DNA from: Agarivorans albus
Lineage (GTDB): Bacteria; Pseudomonadota; Gammaproteobacteria; Enterobacterales; Celerinatantimonadaceae
DNA length: 64,000 nucleotides
Direction of reading: 5' to 3'
Assembly: GCF_019670105.1 (NCBI RefSeq)
Contig: NZ_AP023032.1
Span: 871,501-935,500 of the forward strand
Below are positions 36,697 through 46,233 of this stretch, one piece after another. Position 1 is the first letter of the stretch, and each line of letters begins with the position of its first letter. Below the pieces are notes generated by a model. It worked only from the letters and a program-made list of their open reading frames with translations. It did not search any database and had not been told where the DNA came from. The translations under genes and the position numbers were made by a program.

Positions 36697-37608
36697 CTAG
36701 TTAAGTTTAAGTTGTTGTAAAACCTGGCTAAGCGGGGTGCTTTGATAGCTTTTTTGCAAGGCTTGGCGCATTTTACTGCCATCTAAAATAACCGGTTGCT
36801 GCCAGAGATAACGCATCTTCAATACTTCTTTTAGCATCGGCACAAAAGGTGCAATTATCGAAAACCCCCACCAGGCGAGGTTTGTACTTTTTATATTGGT
36901 GCCATTACTAGCAAAGGCCTGTTGCCAGTCTTTTCGGCTGAGTGCTAGGCCTGGGTCGTGCCAAACTTCAAAGTCTGCTTGGCTTTGTTCTAGCAGCTGG
37001 ACGGTATTGGCGCATAAGTCGGGCAAGTAAGACCAAAAGTGTACATGTTCTTGGTTGTGAGGAAAGGCAACTTGGTAGCGAGATTTTCTATGTTTAACCA
37101 TGGTGCTTACCCAGCTTAGATGGGTGTGTGGGCCAATAAAATCGCCGGCTCGAACAATGGTAACTTTTGCGCCATTCTCACTGGCTTGTTTTAAACGTTG
37201 CTCCATTTTTACCCGTACTTGTCCTTTCTCACTGGGCGGGTGCATTGCTTGATTTTCGTCAATCAAACTGGCTTGTGGGTTAAAGTTGTACACGTTACCG
37301 GGAAACAAAACGCGTAAGCCAAGTTGCTCCGCCACTTGTAAGCAAGGCTCTAACAGTGGCAAGGCTTGTTGTTGCCAGCGGTGGTAAGGCGGATTTAAAG
37401 CGTAAACGATCAAATCTACGCCCTGAGCAGCGACCATTACTTGTTGTTGCTTAAGTGCATCGCCCACAATCAGTTTCGCCTCTACGAATGAGGGGACTTT
37501 ATTCGGATCTCTAACTAGCGCTTTAATCGACCAGCCAGCCTTGCTTAAAGCTAAAGCCATCTCTAAGCCAAAGTTGCCATTTATACCCAGTATTAGTGCT
37601 GTTTTCAT
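36697..37608 (-). CDS. NAD(P)-binding Rossmann protein (NmrA/epimerase-like)
   Basis: A 303-residue atypical short-chain dehydrogenase. The dinucleotide loop is ALILGINGNFGLEMALALSKAG, followed by ALVRDPNK; no clear YxxxK catalytic pair is seen, fitting the atypical NmrA or sugar-epimerase-like group. It is divergent from a LysR gene with 92 bases between the starts, so the LysR protein probably controls it. Substrate unknown. Confidence 0.78.
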   Translation of the reverse strand: MKTALILGINGNFGLEMALALSKAGWSIKALVRDPNKVPSFVEAKLIVGDALKQQQVMVAAQGVDLIVYALNPPYHRWQQQALPLLEPCLQVAEQLGLRVLFPGNVYNFNPQASLIDENQAMHPPSEKGQVRVKMEQRLKQASENGAKVTIVRAGDFIGPHTHLSWVSTMVKHRKSRYQVAFPHNQEHVHFWSYLPDLCANTVQLLEQSQADFEVWHDPGLALSRKDWQQAFASNGTNIKSTNLAWWGFSIIAPFVPMLKEVLKMRYLWQQPVILDGSKMRQALQKSYQSTPLSQVLQQLKLN

Positions 37609-37700
37609 GATGCCTGTTTCCTTTGTTTGTCTTGATAACTAAATTGTATAATTCATAATCAGATAGGGAATGGCATAAATCTGCTAATGGGTATGCATAT

Positions 37701-38579
37701 ATGAATAGCGATAACTGGCAATGGTGGCAGTATTTTCTTGGTATTGCTCAGCAGGGAAGCTTGAGTAAGGCTGCGCAACACCTCGGGGTATCGCAGCCCA
37801 CTTTAAGCCGGCAGTTACAGGCAATGGAGCAGCAACTTGGCCAGCCCTTATTCGACCGTAGTACTCAGGGCTTAAGCCTTACTTTGTTTGGTCAAAGCAT
37901 GTTGGAAGAGTGTCAGAACATGCAAAGTAGTGCCGAGCGGCTGCAGCGCTTAGCTGCGGGTCAAACCCAAACTTTAACTGGCAGAGTGCGCCTAGCTGCT
38001 AACGAACTAGTGGCTTTGTATTACCTGCCTCAAATAATGCCTCGTTTTATGGAAACCTACTCAGAGGTTTCCTTAGAAATTGAAGTGAGCAACAGCGCCA
38101 GTAACCTAGATAAACGTGATGCCGATGTGGCGATTAGAATGTTTCCGCCGACGCAGTTAGATTTGTTATGCCGCAAAGTGTCTGATATCCCTCTAGGCTT
38201 TTACGCCAGCTCAGAGTATTTGGCAAAACACGGTATGCCAAAGGATCAAACTAGTTTGTTTAGCCATAGGGTACTGGGTTATGACCGCGACCCGCAGTTT
38301 GAAGTGGGGGCGCGCCAGTTAGGCATGAACATCAAAAACGAACAATTTTTGTTGCGAACCGACTTTTTGCCTCTGCAGCTTGAGCTGGCCAAGCAACATG
38401 CAGGCATAACGGTTACCCACAAATGCTTGGCAGAAGCTGCCGGTTTAATCGAGATTGAATTGGGCTTCGAACTACCTGCTTTACCGGTGTATTTGGTGTG
38501 TCATCGGGATGTTCAGCACAACAAAAAAATCCGTGTATTGATGGATTATTTAGCTGAGTACTTAGTGGCTTGTTGCTAG
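37701..38579 (+). CDS. LysR-family transcriptional regulator
   Basis: A 292-residue LysR protein: helix-turn-helix YFLGIAQQGSLSKAAQHLGVSQPTLSRQLQAME and a substrate-binding-like domain (VRLAANELVALYYLPQIMP onward). The divergent NmrA-like reductase gene is its probable target. It ends before a shared terminator with the convergent nucleotidase gene. Confidence 0.87.
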   Translation: MNSDNWQWWQYFLGIAQQGSLSKAAQHLGVSQPTLSRQLQAMEQQLGQPLFDRSTQGLSLTLFGQSMLEECQNMQSSAERLQRLAAGQTQTLTGRVRLAANELVALYYLPQIMPRFMETYSEVSLEIEVSNSASNLDKRDADVAIRMFPPTQLDLLCRKVSDIPLGFYASSEYLAKHGMPKDQTSLFSHRVLGYDRDPQFEVGARQLGMNIKNEQFLLRTDFLPLQLELAKQHAGITVTHKCLAEAAGLIEIELGFELPALPVYLVCHRDVQHNKKIRVLMDYLAEYLVACC

Positions 38580-38643
38580 CGATTGTTGTTAAGGGCTAGA
38601 GCCAGCGTTGGTTTATTGTAGTGTTAAGCAGCTAAGGTAACAA

Positions 38644-38667
38644 AAAGCCCGCTAAGTAGCGGGCTTT
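38644..38667. terminator. Bidirectional intrinsic terminator
   Basis: AAAGCCCGCT and AGCGGGCTTT form a perfect 10-bp stem around AAGT between convergent lysR and nucleotidase genes. It is nearly the same hairpin as at 29481. Confidence 0.88.
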
Positions 38668-38689
38668 ATTTAACTAGAAGGCGCTTAGC

Positions 38690-40534
38690 TTAGTTTTGCA
38701 GGTTGCCATCGGTATCGTAGAACATTTGGGTGCTGTAGCTTTCTAGCGGCAGTTTGTCGATGGTGCCATTACGTTCTACGTAATCAACAAATGATTGCGC
38801 GTAGTCTAAGAAGCTATCTTCAAACTTACTCTCATCGGCAGAGATGTCGGCAAAGCTAAAGTATCCATCGCGGCCGCCAGCAATGTAGTTGTTGGTTACC
38901 ACTGTGAAGCTGTCACTATCGGCCAAGGCTATCCAATCGGTGGTGCCTTTGGCTTTTACTTCTACGTCGTATAAACGAGAGCCAGCAGCTTGCGACATAT
39001 CCACCTTGTAACGTAAACCAGCAGCGTAAGGGTAAGCGCCAGTAGAGCCTTCTGGATCTAGCGAGTAATCTACAGCTTCGTTAAGTACCGTTTTGATTTC
39101 TGCGCCAGTCATTTCCAAGTAAACCAAGGTATTCGCGAAAGGCAGTAAGGTGTAGGCATCGCCAATGGTGTAATCGCCTTGTGGTACGTCGTTACGTACG
39201 CCGCCGGCATTTTGAATGGCTACGTCACCACGTATGGCTTGCTCCAAAAAGGCTTGAGCTACAAGGTTTGAAATATCTGAACCATTAGCGCTGGTGGCCG
39301 ATACATCACACAAGGTGCTACGGCCTTGGCCTGGGATGCGCTCAAAGCATAGGTTTTGTGCCACGTCGCCTACTACTGATTGTTTTAGCACGTCAACTTC
39401 TTCGGCATAAACCGCTAGTAAATCTGCAGCATTAGCGTCGGCTGTAACAATCGATAAGTTAGGGTTGGCGGCTACTGCGTCGGTAACTGCAGTGCGAGTT
39501 GCACCGGTAAGCTCAACGCGGTCACCGTTAGTGTCTTTGCGCATAAAGCTGTCTGCTAGCAATAGGTGAGGGGTACCTGCACAGCTTTCTAGCTTGCCGT
39601 TGCCATCGAAGGTAACAGCTAAATCACCCACTACCGCTGAGTATTGCCAAGCTTGGGCAACACATACTGGGTCGCCGTCTAAGTTGCTTACCATGGTTGG
39701 GTAATCACCTGCACTGTTTAGGCCTAGCTCTTCAAAGTCACCTAATAGGGTGTGTGAGTCGCCACCAATGATCACATCTACATCGGTAAGTTTTGCGGCT
39801 AGCTCTAGGTCGTTTTTGTACTGATAGTGAGTTAACAAAATGATGTTGTTAACGCCTTTTTCTTTTAGCTCATCGATGTACATTTGCGCCGTGCTGGTTT
39901 CATCATGAAACTGAGTGGTGGCATCAGGGCTTGAAGAGTTTTTAGTTTTAGTGGCAATGTCGATGCCGATAATACCCACCTTGGCATCGCCAAATGACTT
40001 AATCATGTATGGCTGGAAGTAATCCCAACGGGTAGTAGGCGCAAGCGGCGATACGCCAACTTCAGGTTCCACGTTGGCAGCCAATACTTGGGTTTGGCAA
40101 GTTGGGCTATATAAAAACTCTAAGAAAGTTTTTAGGCCAGCATCGCCGCCATCAAATTCGTGATTACCTAAAGCGAAAGCGTCAAAACACACTTCGTTCA
40201 TTAAGGCTGCATCGGCTTCGCCTTTAAATAGGGTGTAGTAAAGATCGCCAGTAATTGCGTCACCCGCGTGCAGCTTTAATACATTGTCTTTACTTGCGGC
40301 TAGATCATTGATTTTCGCTACAACTTTTGGAAAACCGCCTACCGAAACTCGAGTTGCTTCGCCCGCTAAGTTTAAGTCTATACCGCTATCAGCTTGTAAA
40401 TGAGAGTGGTGATCGTTGATATGCAGTACGTTAATGCTAAGTGGCTGAGGGCTTGGAGTACTGTCGTCGTCATTACAGGCAACTAAAGCAACACTAAGGG
40501 GAAGAAGGGCTAACCATTCCTTGCGAAAATTCAT
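38690..40534 (-). CDS. nadN: 5'-nucleotidase/metallophosphatase lipoprotein, NadN-like
   Basis: Periplasmic or surface nucleotidase, 614 residues. A lipobox (SVALVAC) predicts a lipoprotein. The metallophosphatase domain shows LHINDHHSHLQ, LHAGDAITGDLYYTLFKGE, LGNHEFDGGD, LLTHYQ and GGDSHTLLGD; the C-terminal substrate domain shows IQNAGGVRND, FANTLVYLEMTG and STGAYPYAAGLRY. These stretches are closer to Haemophilus NadN (NAD pyrophosphatase/nucleotidase) than to UshA. It likely releases nucleosides and phosphate from external nucleotides. The symbol is by resemblance only. Confidence 0.82.
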   Translation of the reverse strand: MNFRKEWLALLPLSVALVACNDDDSTPSPQPLSINVLHINDHHSHLQADSGIDLNLAGEATRVSVGGFPKVVAKINDLAASKDNVLKLHAGDAITGDLYYTLFKGEADAALMNEVCFDAFALGNHEFDGGDAGLKTFLEFLYSPTCQTQVLAANVEPEVGVSPLAPTTRWDYFQPYMIKSFGDAKVGIIGIDIATKTKNSSSPDATTQFHDETSTAQMYIDELKEKGVNNIILLTHYQYKNDLELAAKLTDVDVIIGGDSHTLLGDFEELGLNSAGDYPTMVSNLDGDPVCVAQAWQYSAVVGDLAVTFDGNGKLESCAGTPHLLLADSFMRKDTNGDRVELTGATRTAVTDAVAANPNLSIVTADANAADLLAVYAEEVDVLKQSVVGDVAQNLCFERIPGQGRSTLCDVSATSANGSDISNLVAQAFLEQAIRGDVAIQNAGGVRNDVPQGDYTIGDAYTLLPFANTLVYLEMTGAEIKTVLNEAVDYSLDPEGSTGAYPYAAGLRYKVDMSQAAGSRLYDVEVKAKGTTDWIALADSDSFTVVTNNYIAGGRDGYFSFADISADESKFEDSFLDYAQSFVDYVERNGTIDKLPLESYSTQMFYDTDGNLQN

Positions 40535-40626
40535 CTTTACTAACTCCGTTTAGATAGAAAACTCTAAACACTAGAGAGTTTAGATGAACCATAGATGAAC
40601 TATTTTTGTTAGTTTTATGTCGGTGG

Positions 40627-41928
40627 CTAAACTGGCCAGTCAACCATGTTGGTATGGTCGCTTGGTAAGCTGCCTAGCTCGCCCTGCCAACGTTTAATAA
40701 ATTGTTTATTTGGGTCAAACATTTTGCTTTGTTTATCGATGTCGAAGTGGCGACCACCACGTGGGTCTGCACCTACTCCTGCAATGTATTGCCAATTCCC
40801 CCAGTTGCTAGCTACATCGTAATCAATCAAGCCTTGTTCAAAGTAGGCCGCGCCGTAGCGCCAGTCTACTTGCAGTTCGTTTACTAGGCAGCTAGCGACA
40901 ATTTGCCGGCCTCGGTTCGACATCCATCCACTGCTGTTTAGTTGATGCATTAGCGCATTCACCAAAGGGTAGGCCGTATTGCCCTCGCACCATTGCTTAA
41001 AGCGCTGGGCGTAAAAACTGGTATGTAAGGTTTTACCGTTAACCCCAGAAAAACTAAACAGCTTGCTGCCATGCGCACGGGCATACCAATAAAAGTACTC
41101 GCGCCAAAGCAGTTCAAAGTAAATCCAATAGCTGGATTCATTAGCGCCGTGCTTTGCTTCGTAATTACCTAAAGCCTGTAAAACCTGCCTAGGGCTAACA
41201 GCACCATGGGCGAGAAACGGCGATAAGCCAGTTGAGAACAGCTCGCCGCTTAGGGCGTTACGGGTTTGTTTGTAGTGGCTTGCAGCAGTGGTTGAAAAGT
41301 AATGCTCAAGATGATTACAAGCTGCTTGCTCACCTGCTTGAAAATCGCTTGAATGATGTTCTGGCAGTTTAATTAGCGGTGCAGGGCTTAAGTTACTTGG
41401 CGCTTTAGGTAGCTGATGTAAGATGGCTAAGGGCTCTGCTATCGCAAGCTCTTCTACTTGCTTACGAAAGGGTGTGAAGCTTGTAGGTAAGTTGCTTACA
41501 TCAAAAGGTAATTGCTGTTGCTCGAATAAGCTGTTGCTGCTGGCAGAGTGAAAGCGGATCTGCGGATAGGCAAGCTGCAGGGCGAGCCATTGTTTGGCTT
41601 CGTCACTGCCTGGGTGCACACTTCTGCCAATATCGGTGATGCGATAGTGTTGAATGTAAAGGGCGACTTGCTGCTCAAAATGACCATGTTCGATAAACAG
41701 CTGTTGGCCAAGTTGATTTAAGCTAAAATTGAGTTCACTTAAGGTCTGGTTTAAGTAGGTCTGTTTGGCCAAGCTTACCTTGGTTTGGCTGAAGTGCTGC
41801 ACAAAGGGGCTAGTGGCTTGGTTTATGTAAACGCAAATGAGCTGGTCAACTTGCCGCGCGAGTTGCTTAAGTGCAGGGTTGTCTTGCACTCTACAATCGT
41901 TATCGAAAATAAACAGCCCTAGTCGCAT
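40627..41928 (-). CDS. DASH-type cryptochrome/photolyase
   Basis: Flavoprotein that repairs UV pyrimidine dimers in single-stranded or loop DNA with blue light. It has 433 residues, a little short for the family. The N-terminal antenna domain starts RLGLFIFDNDCRVQDNPAL, typical of Cry-DASH. The FAD domain shows FELLWREYFYWYARAHG, SSGWMSNRGRQIVASCLVNEL, then DYDVASNWGNWQYIAGVGADPRGGRHF, with the DASH-specific ending FDPNKQFIKRW. It is divergent from a Nudix gene. Confidence 0.93.
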   Translation of the reverse strand: MRLGLFIFDNDCRVQDNPALKQLARQVDQLICVYINQATSPFVQHFSQTKVSLAKQTYLNQTLSELNFSLNQLGQQLFIEHGHFEQQVALYIQHYRITDIGRSVHPGSDEAKQWLALQLAYPQIRFHSASSNSLFEQQQLPFDVSNLPTSFTPFRKQVEELAIAEPLAILHQLPKAPSNLSPAPLIKLPEHHSSDFQAGEQAACNHLEHYFSTTAASHYKQTRNALSGELFSTGLSPFLAHGAVSPRQVLQALGNYEAKHGANESSYWIYFELLWREYFYWYARAHGSKLFSFSGVNGKTLHTSFYAQRFKQWCEGNTAYPLVNALMHQLNSSGWMSNRGRQIVASCLVNELQVDWRYGAAYFEQGLIDYDVASNWGNWQYIAGVGADPRGGRHFDIDKQSKMFDPNKQFIKRWQGELGSLPSDHTNMVDWPV

Positions 41929-42041
41929 TCTTGCTTCCCAAAATTAGTGGCGAATAAACTAGTTTACGTATCTGCTTGTTATTCAGTTTAATCTGGCGAG
42001 TGTTTGGCTGCTTAGTTTTTCTTTTACTACAGGAAATGATC

Positions 42042-42503
42042 ATGATCCCTTTGAATACTTCGATAGTGGCTGGCGTGGCTTTGTCGCAAATCGACGGTGA
42101 AACCAAAATGTTGCTTATGAAGCGAACCAAGGGCAATTATTGGTGCCATGTAGCGGGGCATATTGAAGGGGATGAAAAAGCTTGGCAGGCGATAATTCGA
42201 GAGTTTAACGAAGAAACCCAAATTGAGGTGAAACAGCTATATAACGGCCAAATTCTTGAGCAGTTTTTTGAAGCTAATGTAAACGTGATGCAAATTATTC
42301 CGGTATTTGTGGTGTTTTGCCCGGCTGAGCAGGCGGTAGTGTTGAACCATGAGCATAGTGAATTTCGCTGGTGTAGTTTGCAAGAAGCCTGTGACTTAGT
42401 GCCTTTTCCTAATCAGCGAGAAGTGTATCAACAGGTTTGGCAGAATTTTGTTTTAAACAAACCCCACCCTTTGTTTGAGGTAGATATAAGCCCACTTAGT
42501 TAG
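42042..42503 (+). CDS. Nudix hydrolase
   Basis: A small 153-residue hydrolase of nucleoside diphosphate derivatives. The start is ATG 42042, seven bases after AGGA; an in-frame ATG lies two codons earlier. The Nudix box is GHIEGDEKAWQAIIREFNEET followed by QIEV: the REFNEE metal-binding core is intact, but the usual Gly after EE-x is Gln. It is divergent from the cryptochrome gene with 113 bases between. Substrate unknown. Confidence 0.85.
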   Translation: MIPLNTSIVAGVALSQIDGETKMLLMKRTKGNYWCHVAGHIEGDEKAWQAIIREFNEETQIEVKQLYNGQILEQFFEANVNVMQIIPVFVVFCPAEQAVVLNHEHSEFRWCSLQEACDLVPFPNQREVYQQVWQNFVLNKPHPLFEVDISPLS

Positions 42504-42768
42504 CGAATGAGTCAGGTGCGGCAAGTGCTGTTAATGATAATTTTTTGATTGATTATCTCTGCAGATGTTAGTCTAAGCGTATGTTATTTATGAATTTGTA
42601 CTATCTATTTGGCATGCATTTAGCGCACTTGTAACTTGTTATGAAGATACTACAAATTTAGTGGTTTTCCGTTCAAATGAGCGTAAAGCATGGTTTTAAT
42701 TAAGCTTTAGCGAATTGAGCTGTTCAGTTTTTTAGCGATGTTCGCTTCCTCATCTTATAGGTTTGTAG

Positions 42769-43371
42769 ATGTATTTCTCTAAAGTATTACCTTTGTCTTG
42801 GTTGTTGTTACTCGCACTTAGTGGCTGCGGAGGCTCAAGCGATTCGCCAGAACCTCAGTCGGATGATGAGGTGACTCCGGTCAACCCTGTTGAGCCAACA
42901 GAACCGGAGCCCAATGAGCCGGTTGATCCAGACCCGAGAGAACCGGTAAATAATTCATTACAAGCCAGTATGCTGCGCTTAGTTAATGAAGCTCGTGGTG
43001 AAGGCCGTAATTGTGGTAGTACATTTTACCCAGCCGTTGCGCCTTTAAGCTCGAACCTGTCTTTGCAATTGGCTGCTGAAGAACACTCTAACAACATGGC
43101 TAACTATGACTTCTTTTCTCACACAGGCTTAGATGGCTCAAGCTCCGCTACTCGAGCTAGTGCTCAGGGTTACAGTTGGTCTTATGTGGGAGAAAACATC
43201 GCCGCTGGGCAGCGCTCGGTAGAGGCTGCAATGAATGGTTGGCTTCAAAGCAGTGGCCATTGCGCCAACATCATGAATGCTAACTACACTGAGTTAGGCG
43301 CCGCAAAGGCCGAAAATGCCAGCAGCAGTTATGGCATTTATTGGACTCAAGTTTTTGGCGCGCAGCGTTAG
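42769..43371 (+). CDS. CAP/SCP-domain lipoprotein
   Basis: A 200-residue surface lipoprotein. The lipobox is LALSGC, followed by a Pro/Glu/Asp-rich linker (about residues 25-60) and a CAP (SCP/PR1) domain: LVNEARGEG, AEEHSNNMANYDFFSHTGLDG, YVGENIAAGQRSVEAAMNGWLQSSGHCANIMN. The His/Glu cavity residues of the family are kept. Bacterial CAP proteins are poorly characterised. It is a single gene with a strong terminator. Confidence 0.88.
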   Translation: MYFSKVLPLSWLLLLALSGCGGSSDSPEPQSDDEVTPVNPVEPTEPEPNEPVDPDPREPVNNSLQASMLRLVNEARGEGRNCGSTFYPAVAPLSSNLSLQLAAEEHSNNMANYDFFSHTGLDGSSSATRASAQGYSWSYVGENIAAGQRSVEAAMNGWLQSSGHCANIMNANYTELGAAKAENASSSYGIYWTQVFGAQR

Positions 43372-43403
43372 TTTATTGAGCGAACTTACCAATTGATTTA
43401 ATC

Positions 43404-43432
43404 AAACCCAGAGCAGTGCTCTGGGTTTTTTA
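43404..43432. terminator. Bidirectional intrinsic terminator
   Basis: AAACCCAGAGC and GCTCTGGGTTT form an 11-bp perfect stem around AGT, with T residues following, between the convergent CAP and phosphatase genes. Confidence 0.92.
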
Positions 43433-43440
43433 TGGTGGGT

Positions 43441-45990
43441 TTATAGCTTGTTGATTTGATATTTGCGGGTATTGTCAGTTAGCGTGATTTGGTAAAGCCC
43501 AGCACCTTGAGTGAGCTTGATACTGCTACTCTCGTTGCTGTGGGTTTCACCGTCATTATTGCTGTCGCCATACCACTTGTCGTTTGCGTAGAACTTGAAA
43601 CGCGGATTATTGTTTGTGTCTTCAATATTTACCAAAATCTGCCAAGTGTTGTCGGCAATTAAGCTCATGGCACTATTTCCCCAGCCATTTGCTGTGCCGC
43701 GAAAATCTACCCCATTGAAGTCTTTACCAAAGCTGGTTTGCGGATCATGCACCGTTACAATTAGTGTATCGTTGGCTTGATTACCTAAAGAATCGGTAAT
43801 AGTTAAGGTAATGGCAAAGCTACCTGGCTCGGTATACATTGTGGTGGCCGATTGACCCGATAAACCATTCGACCACTGATAACTAACTATTTCACCGGCA
43901 AAAGCTTGAGAGCCACTTGCGTTAAAAGTAACACTGTCACCTAGTTTAAGCTGAATGTCAGCGCCAGCATCGGCAGTTAAGGCCGGTTTGCTATAGCTAT
44001 GCGCGTCGAGTAATTGTTTGCTGCGGTCATCTCCAGGGCGGTAACCAGCGGGTTGAACTTTATTACCCACACTGCCCATGCCGTAAGTTTTTAGCTCAAA
44101 GTTGTTGGCTGAAACATTTATGATGGTAAAACCTATTTCGTAGGCTGTTCCGTTACTATTGTGAGGGTAAAAAGCCAATTGGTTCATATTGTTGCTAGTA
44201 GTATTACGTGGCCATTGTCCAGCTGGTGCCGCAATCATATAACCTACACCTTGGTTGGCTGCCCGGCCGTACCCAGTTTTGTTAAAGTCTAGGCTTTGCT
44301 GAGTGGCGTAAACAGGCTTTAAGCGCTGGTATTCATGTACGTGCCCAGTAATTGACCAGTCCAATTTTTGGTTAAAGTAATCGGTATAGGGGCGCACAAA
44401 TTCAACTTCGCTTTTTCCTCCAGCAGGGTTGATAGCAGGAACATGCCAATATGCGAAACTCCACGGACAGGCTTGTGCTTTATTTACTTCTTGCTCCAAC
44501 CAACTAGCTTGAGTAGCAGCGTTGTTGGCGTTGTCGCGCTCGGGATGGCGCCCATAAAACACTGGGATCTCTGAGTTAACACTAATGAAACAGGCGCTAC
44601 CATATTGGAAGCTGTAATAGTCAGGGTCACTCATATCTGGTGATAAGTAGAAGTATTTTCTAAACGAACGAGTATCTTCTGGGTTGCTCCAATACTGTTC
44701 TGAATCACTCACATTGTGGTTACCTGGCGTATCGTGATTCCCCATGGCTGGTAGTATCGGTTTAGAGGAAAATAATTGTTGGCCTTTATCAAAAAATACC
44801 TTCCACCAATAAAAGCGCTCATCACTATGGCTAACATCGTCTTTTACCATGTCGCCTACAGTAATAATAAAGTCGAAGTCATCCATGTGATCGGCGGCAA
44901 TAGCTTGTGCAATGTCGTGCCAACGCTGTTCTCCTTGCTCATCTTGCATATCTCCAATTACCAAAAAACGACTGTAATTCATCGTTGTTTTAGCCGTTGT
45001 AAAACTGTACTGCTGTGATAATTGTGCATTTGGCCCTAGCACCTTGTACTGATACTCGGTATTGGGAGTGAGTTGAGTAAGGGTAATATGGTGAACTTTT
45101 CCCAGGTCATCAGCTAGAGGCGCTACTTGGTCTTCTGTTTGTTCAAGCCATTGGTTAGTGCCCGCCGATCGATAGTACACCACGGCGGTGAAGTTGCTGT
45201 TAGCTTGGGCTAGCTCGTAATTGACCACCATATTAGTGGCTGGGTCTAGCACAGTAGCGGTATTGTAATCACCGCTCTTACTTGGTGTGAGTAAACTAAG
45301 GTAAGGCCCAATATAGGGCTTAAATGGTTTATTTATACAGTCTTCGAGATTTGGGTACCACTGATGACCGCTATAACAACCAGGTTCATTGCGACTAAAT
45401 TCATCATTTTTATTGAGGATGAAATTCAGTTTTAAGCCGCTAGCTAGTTCACTTTGATATTGGCTAGGTAGATCCCAGTAGTAGTAACCACTGTTGGGAT
45501 CAATGGCTAGGTTGGGTTGGTTATTCCAAGTGTGTCCTTGCAGTTCTGAGATAGCACTACCGTTGGAAATCCATGCCCAAATACTAGGTGGATTACTGAA
45601 GTCTTGGGCATCAAAGTAGAGCCGAAATTCACTGTTTGAGGTGGTTTCTGAGTGGTCACAATGGCTAACAGCTTGTAGCGAAATAGCATGGCTTTGGCTG
45701 TTAAAGCTGATTTGGTAACTACCTGTTTGCGAAATTAGATAGTCTTGCGCTGGATAGCTTTCACTCCAATCGCCGTAGCGATCTATTTTGAACCGCGGAT
45801 TGGTTGTCGAAAAAGTCTGGCAAGTTTGGTATTGCTGACTGGTTATTTGAGTAAGCGCAGTGTTTTGCCAATTGTTTGGTGTACCTCTAAATTGCCAAGT
45901 ATGGGCGCTGGCTGCTGAGATGCTTAATAACGTTGCTAATCCAAACGCTAAGCGCCAAGTTTTAGCAATTTGCTGTTGTGGTATATTCAT
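43441..45990 (-). CDS. Secreted purple-acid-type phosphatase flanked by carbohydrate-binding-like modules
   Basis: An exported multidomain phosphatase of 849 residues from ATG 45990, which follows GGAAGG; the open frame begins 18 codons earlier. After a signal peptide ending SAASA come an N-terminal module (WQFRGTPNNWQNT), a CBM26-like module (RLYFDAQDFSNPPSIWAWIS), a fibronectin-like purple-acid-phosphatase N-domain, a metallophosphatase (IGDMQDEQG, GDMVKDD, MGNHDTPG, TGHVHEYQ), a PKD domain, and a C-terminal module (VDFRGTANGWGNSAM) resembling the first. The symmetric binding modules suggest it works on or near polysaccharide. Confidence 0.82.
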   Translation of the reverse strand: MNIPQQQIAKTWRLAFGLATLLSISAASAHTWQFRGTPNNWQNTALTQITSQQYQTCQTFSTTNPRFKIDRYGDWSESYPAQDYLISQTGSYQISFNSQSHAISLQAVSHCDHSETTSNSEFRLYFDAQDFSNPPSIWAWISNGSAISELQGHTWNNQPNLAIDPNSGYYYWDLPSQYQSELASGLKLNFILNKNDEFSRNEPGCYSGHQWYPNLEDCINKPFKPYIGPYLSLLTPSKSGDYNTATVLDPATNMVVNYELAQANSNFTAVVYYRSAGTNQWLEQTEDQVAPLADDLGKVHHITLTQLTPNTEYQYKVLGPNAQLSQQYSFTTAKTTMNYSRFLVIGDMQDEQGEQRWHDIAQAIAADHMDDFDFIITVGDMVKDDVSHSDERFYWWKVFFDKGQQLFSSKPILPAMGNHDTPGNHNVSDSEQYWSNPEDTRSFRKYFYLSPDMSDPDYYSFQYGSACFISVNSEIPVFYGRHPERDNANNAATQASWLEQEVNKAQACPWSFAYWHVPAINPAGGKSEVEFVRPYTDYFNQKLDWSITGHVHEYQRLKPVYATQQSLDFNKTGYGRAANQGVGYMIAAPAGQWPRNTTSNNMNQLAFYPHNSNGTAYEIGFTIINVSANNFELKTYGMGSVGNKVQPAGYRPGDDRSKQLLDAHSYSKPALTADAGADIQLKLGDSVTFNASGSQAFAGEIVSYQWSNGLSGQSATTMYTEPGSFAITLTITDSLGNQANDTLIVTVHDPQTSFGKDFNGVDFRGTANGWGNSAMSLIADNTWQILVNIEDTNNNPRFKFYANDKWYGDSNNDGETHSNESSSIKLTQGAGLYQITLTDNTRKYQINKL

Positions 45991-46233
45991 TAACCTTCCT
46001 TTTGTTTTTATTGAGATCTCTATGGATCTTTTTAATCCCAGCAAAAGGCTAACACGGTTGTTTTTTGTTCGTTTAGTGTCTAATCCAATTATGTGTGGTG
46101 GCGCAACTTAACAACGTAAAGTTGAATAATCGCTGACGTTAGCTGCAAAGTTTCCTCGATAGAAGATAATATGTACAGCTAGTGGTTCTAAGCTAAAGCA
46201 GTGTTAGTTTGTCTTTTTAATGTTTATTTAGCT

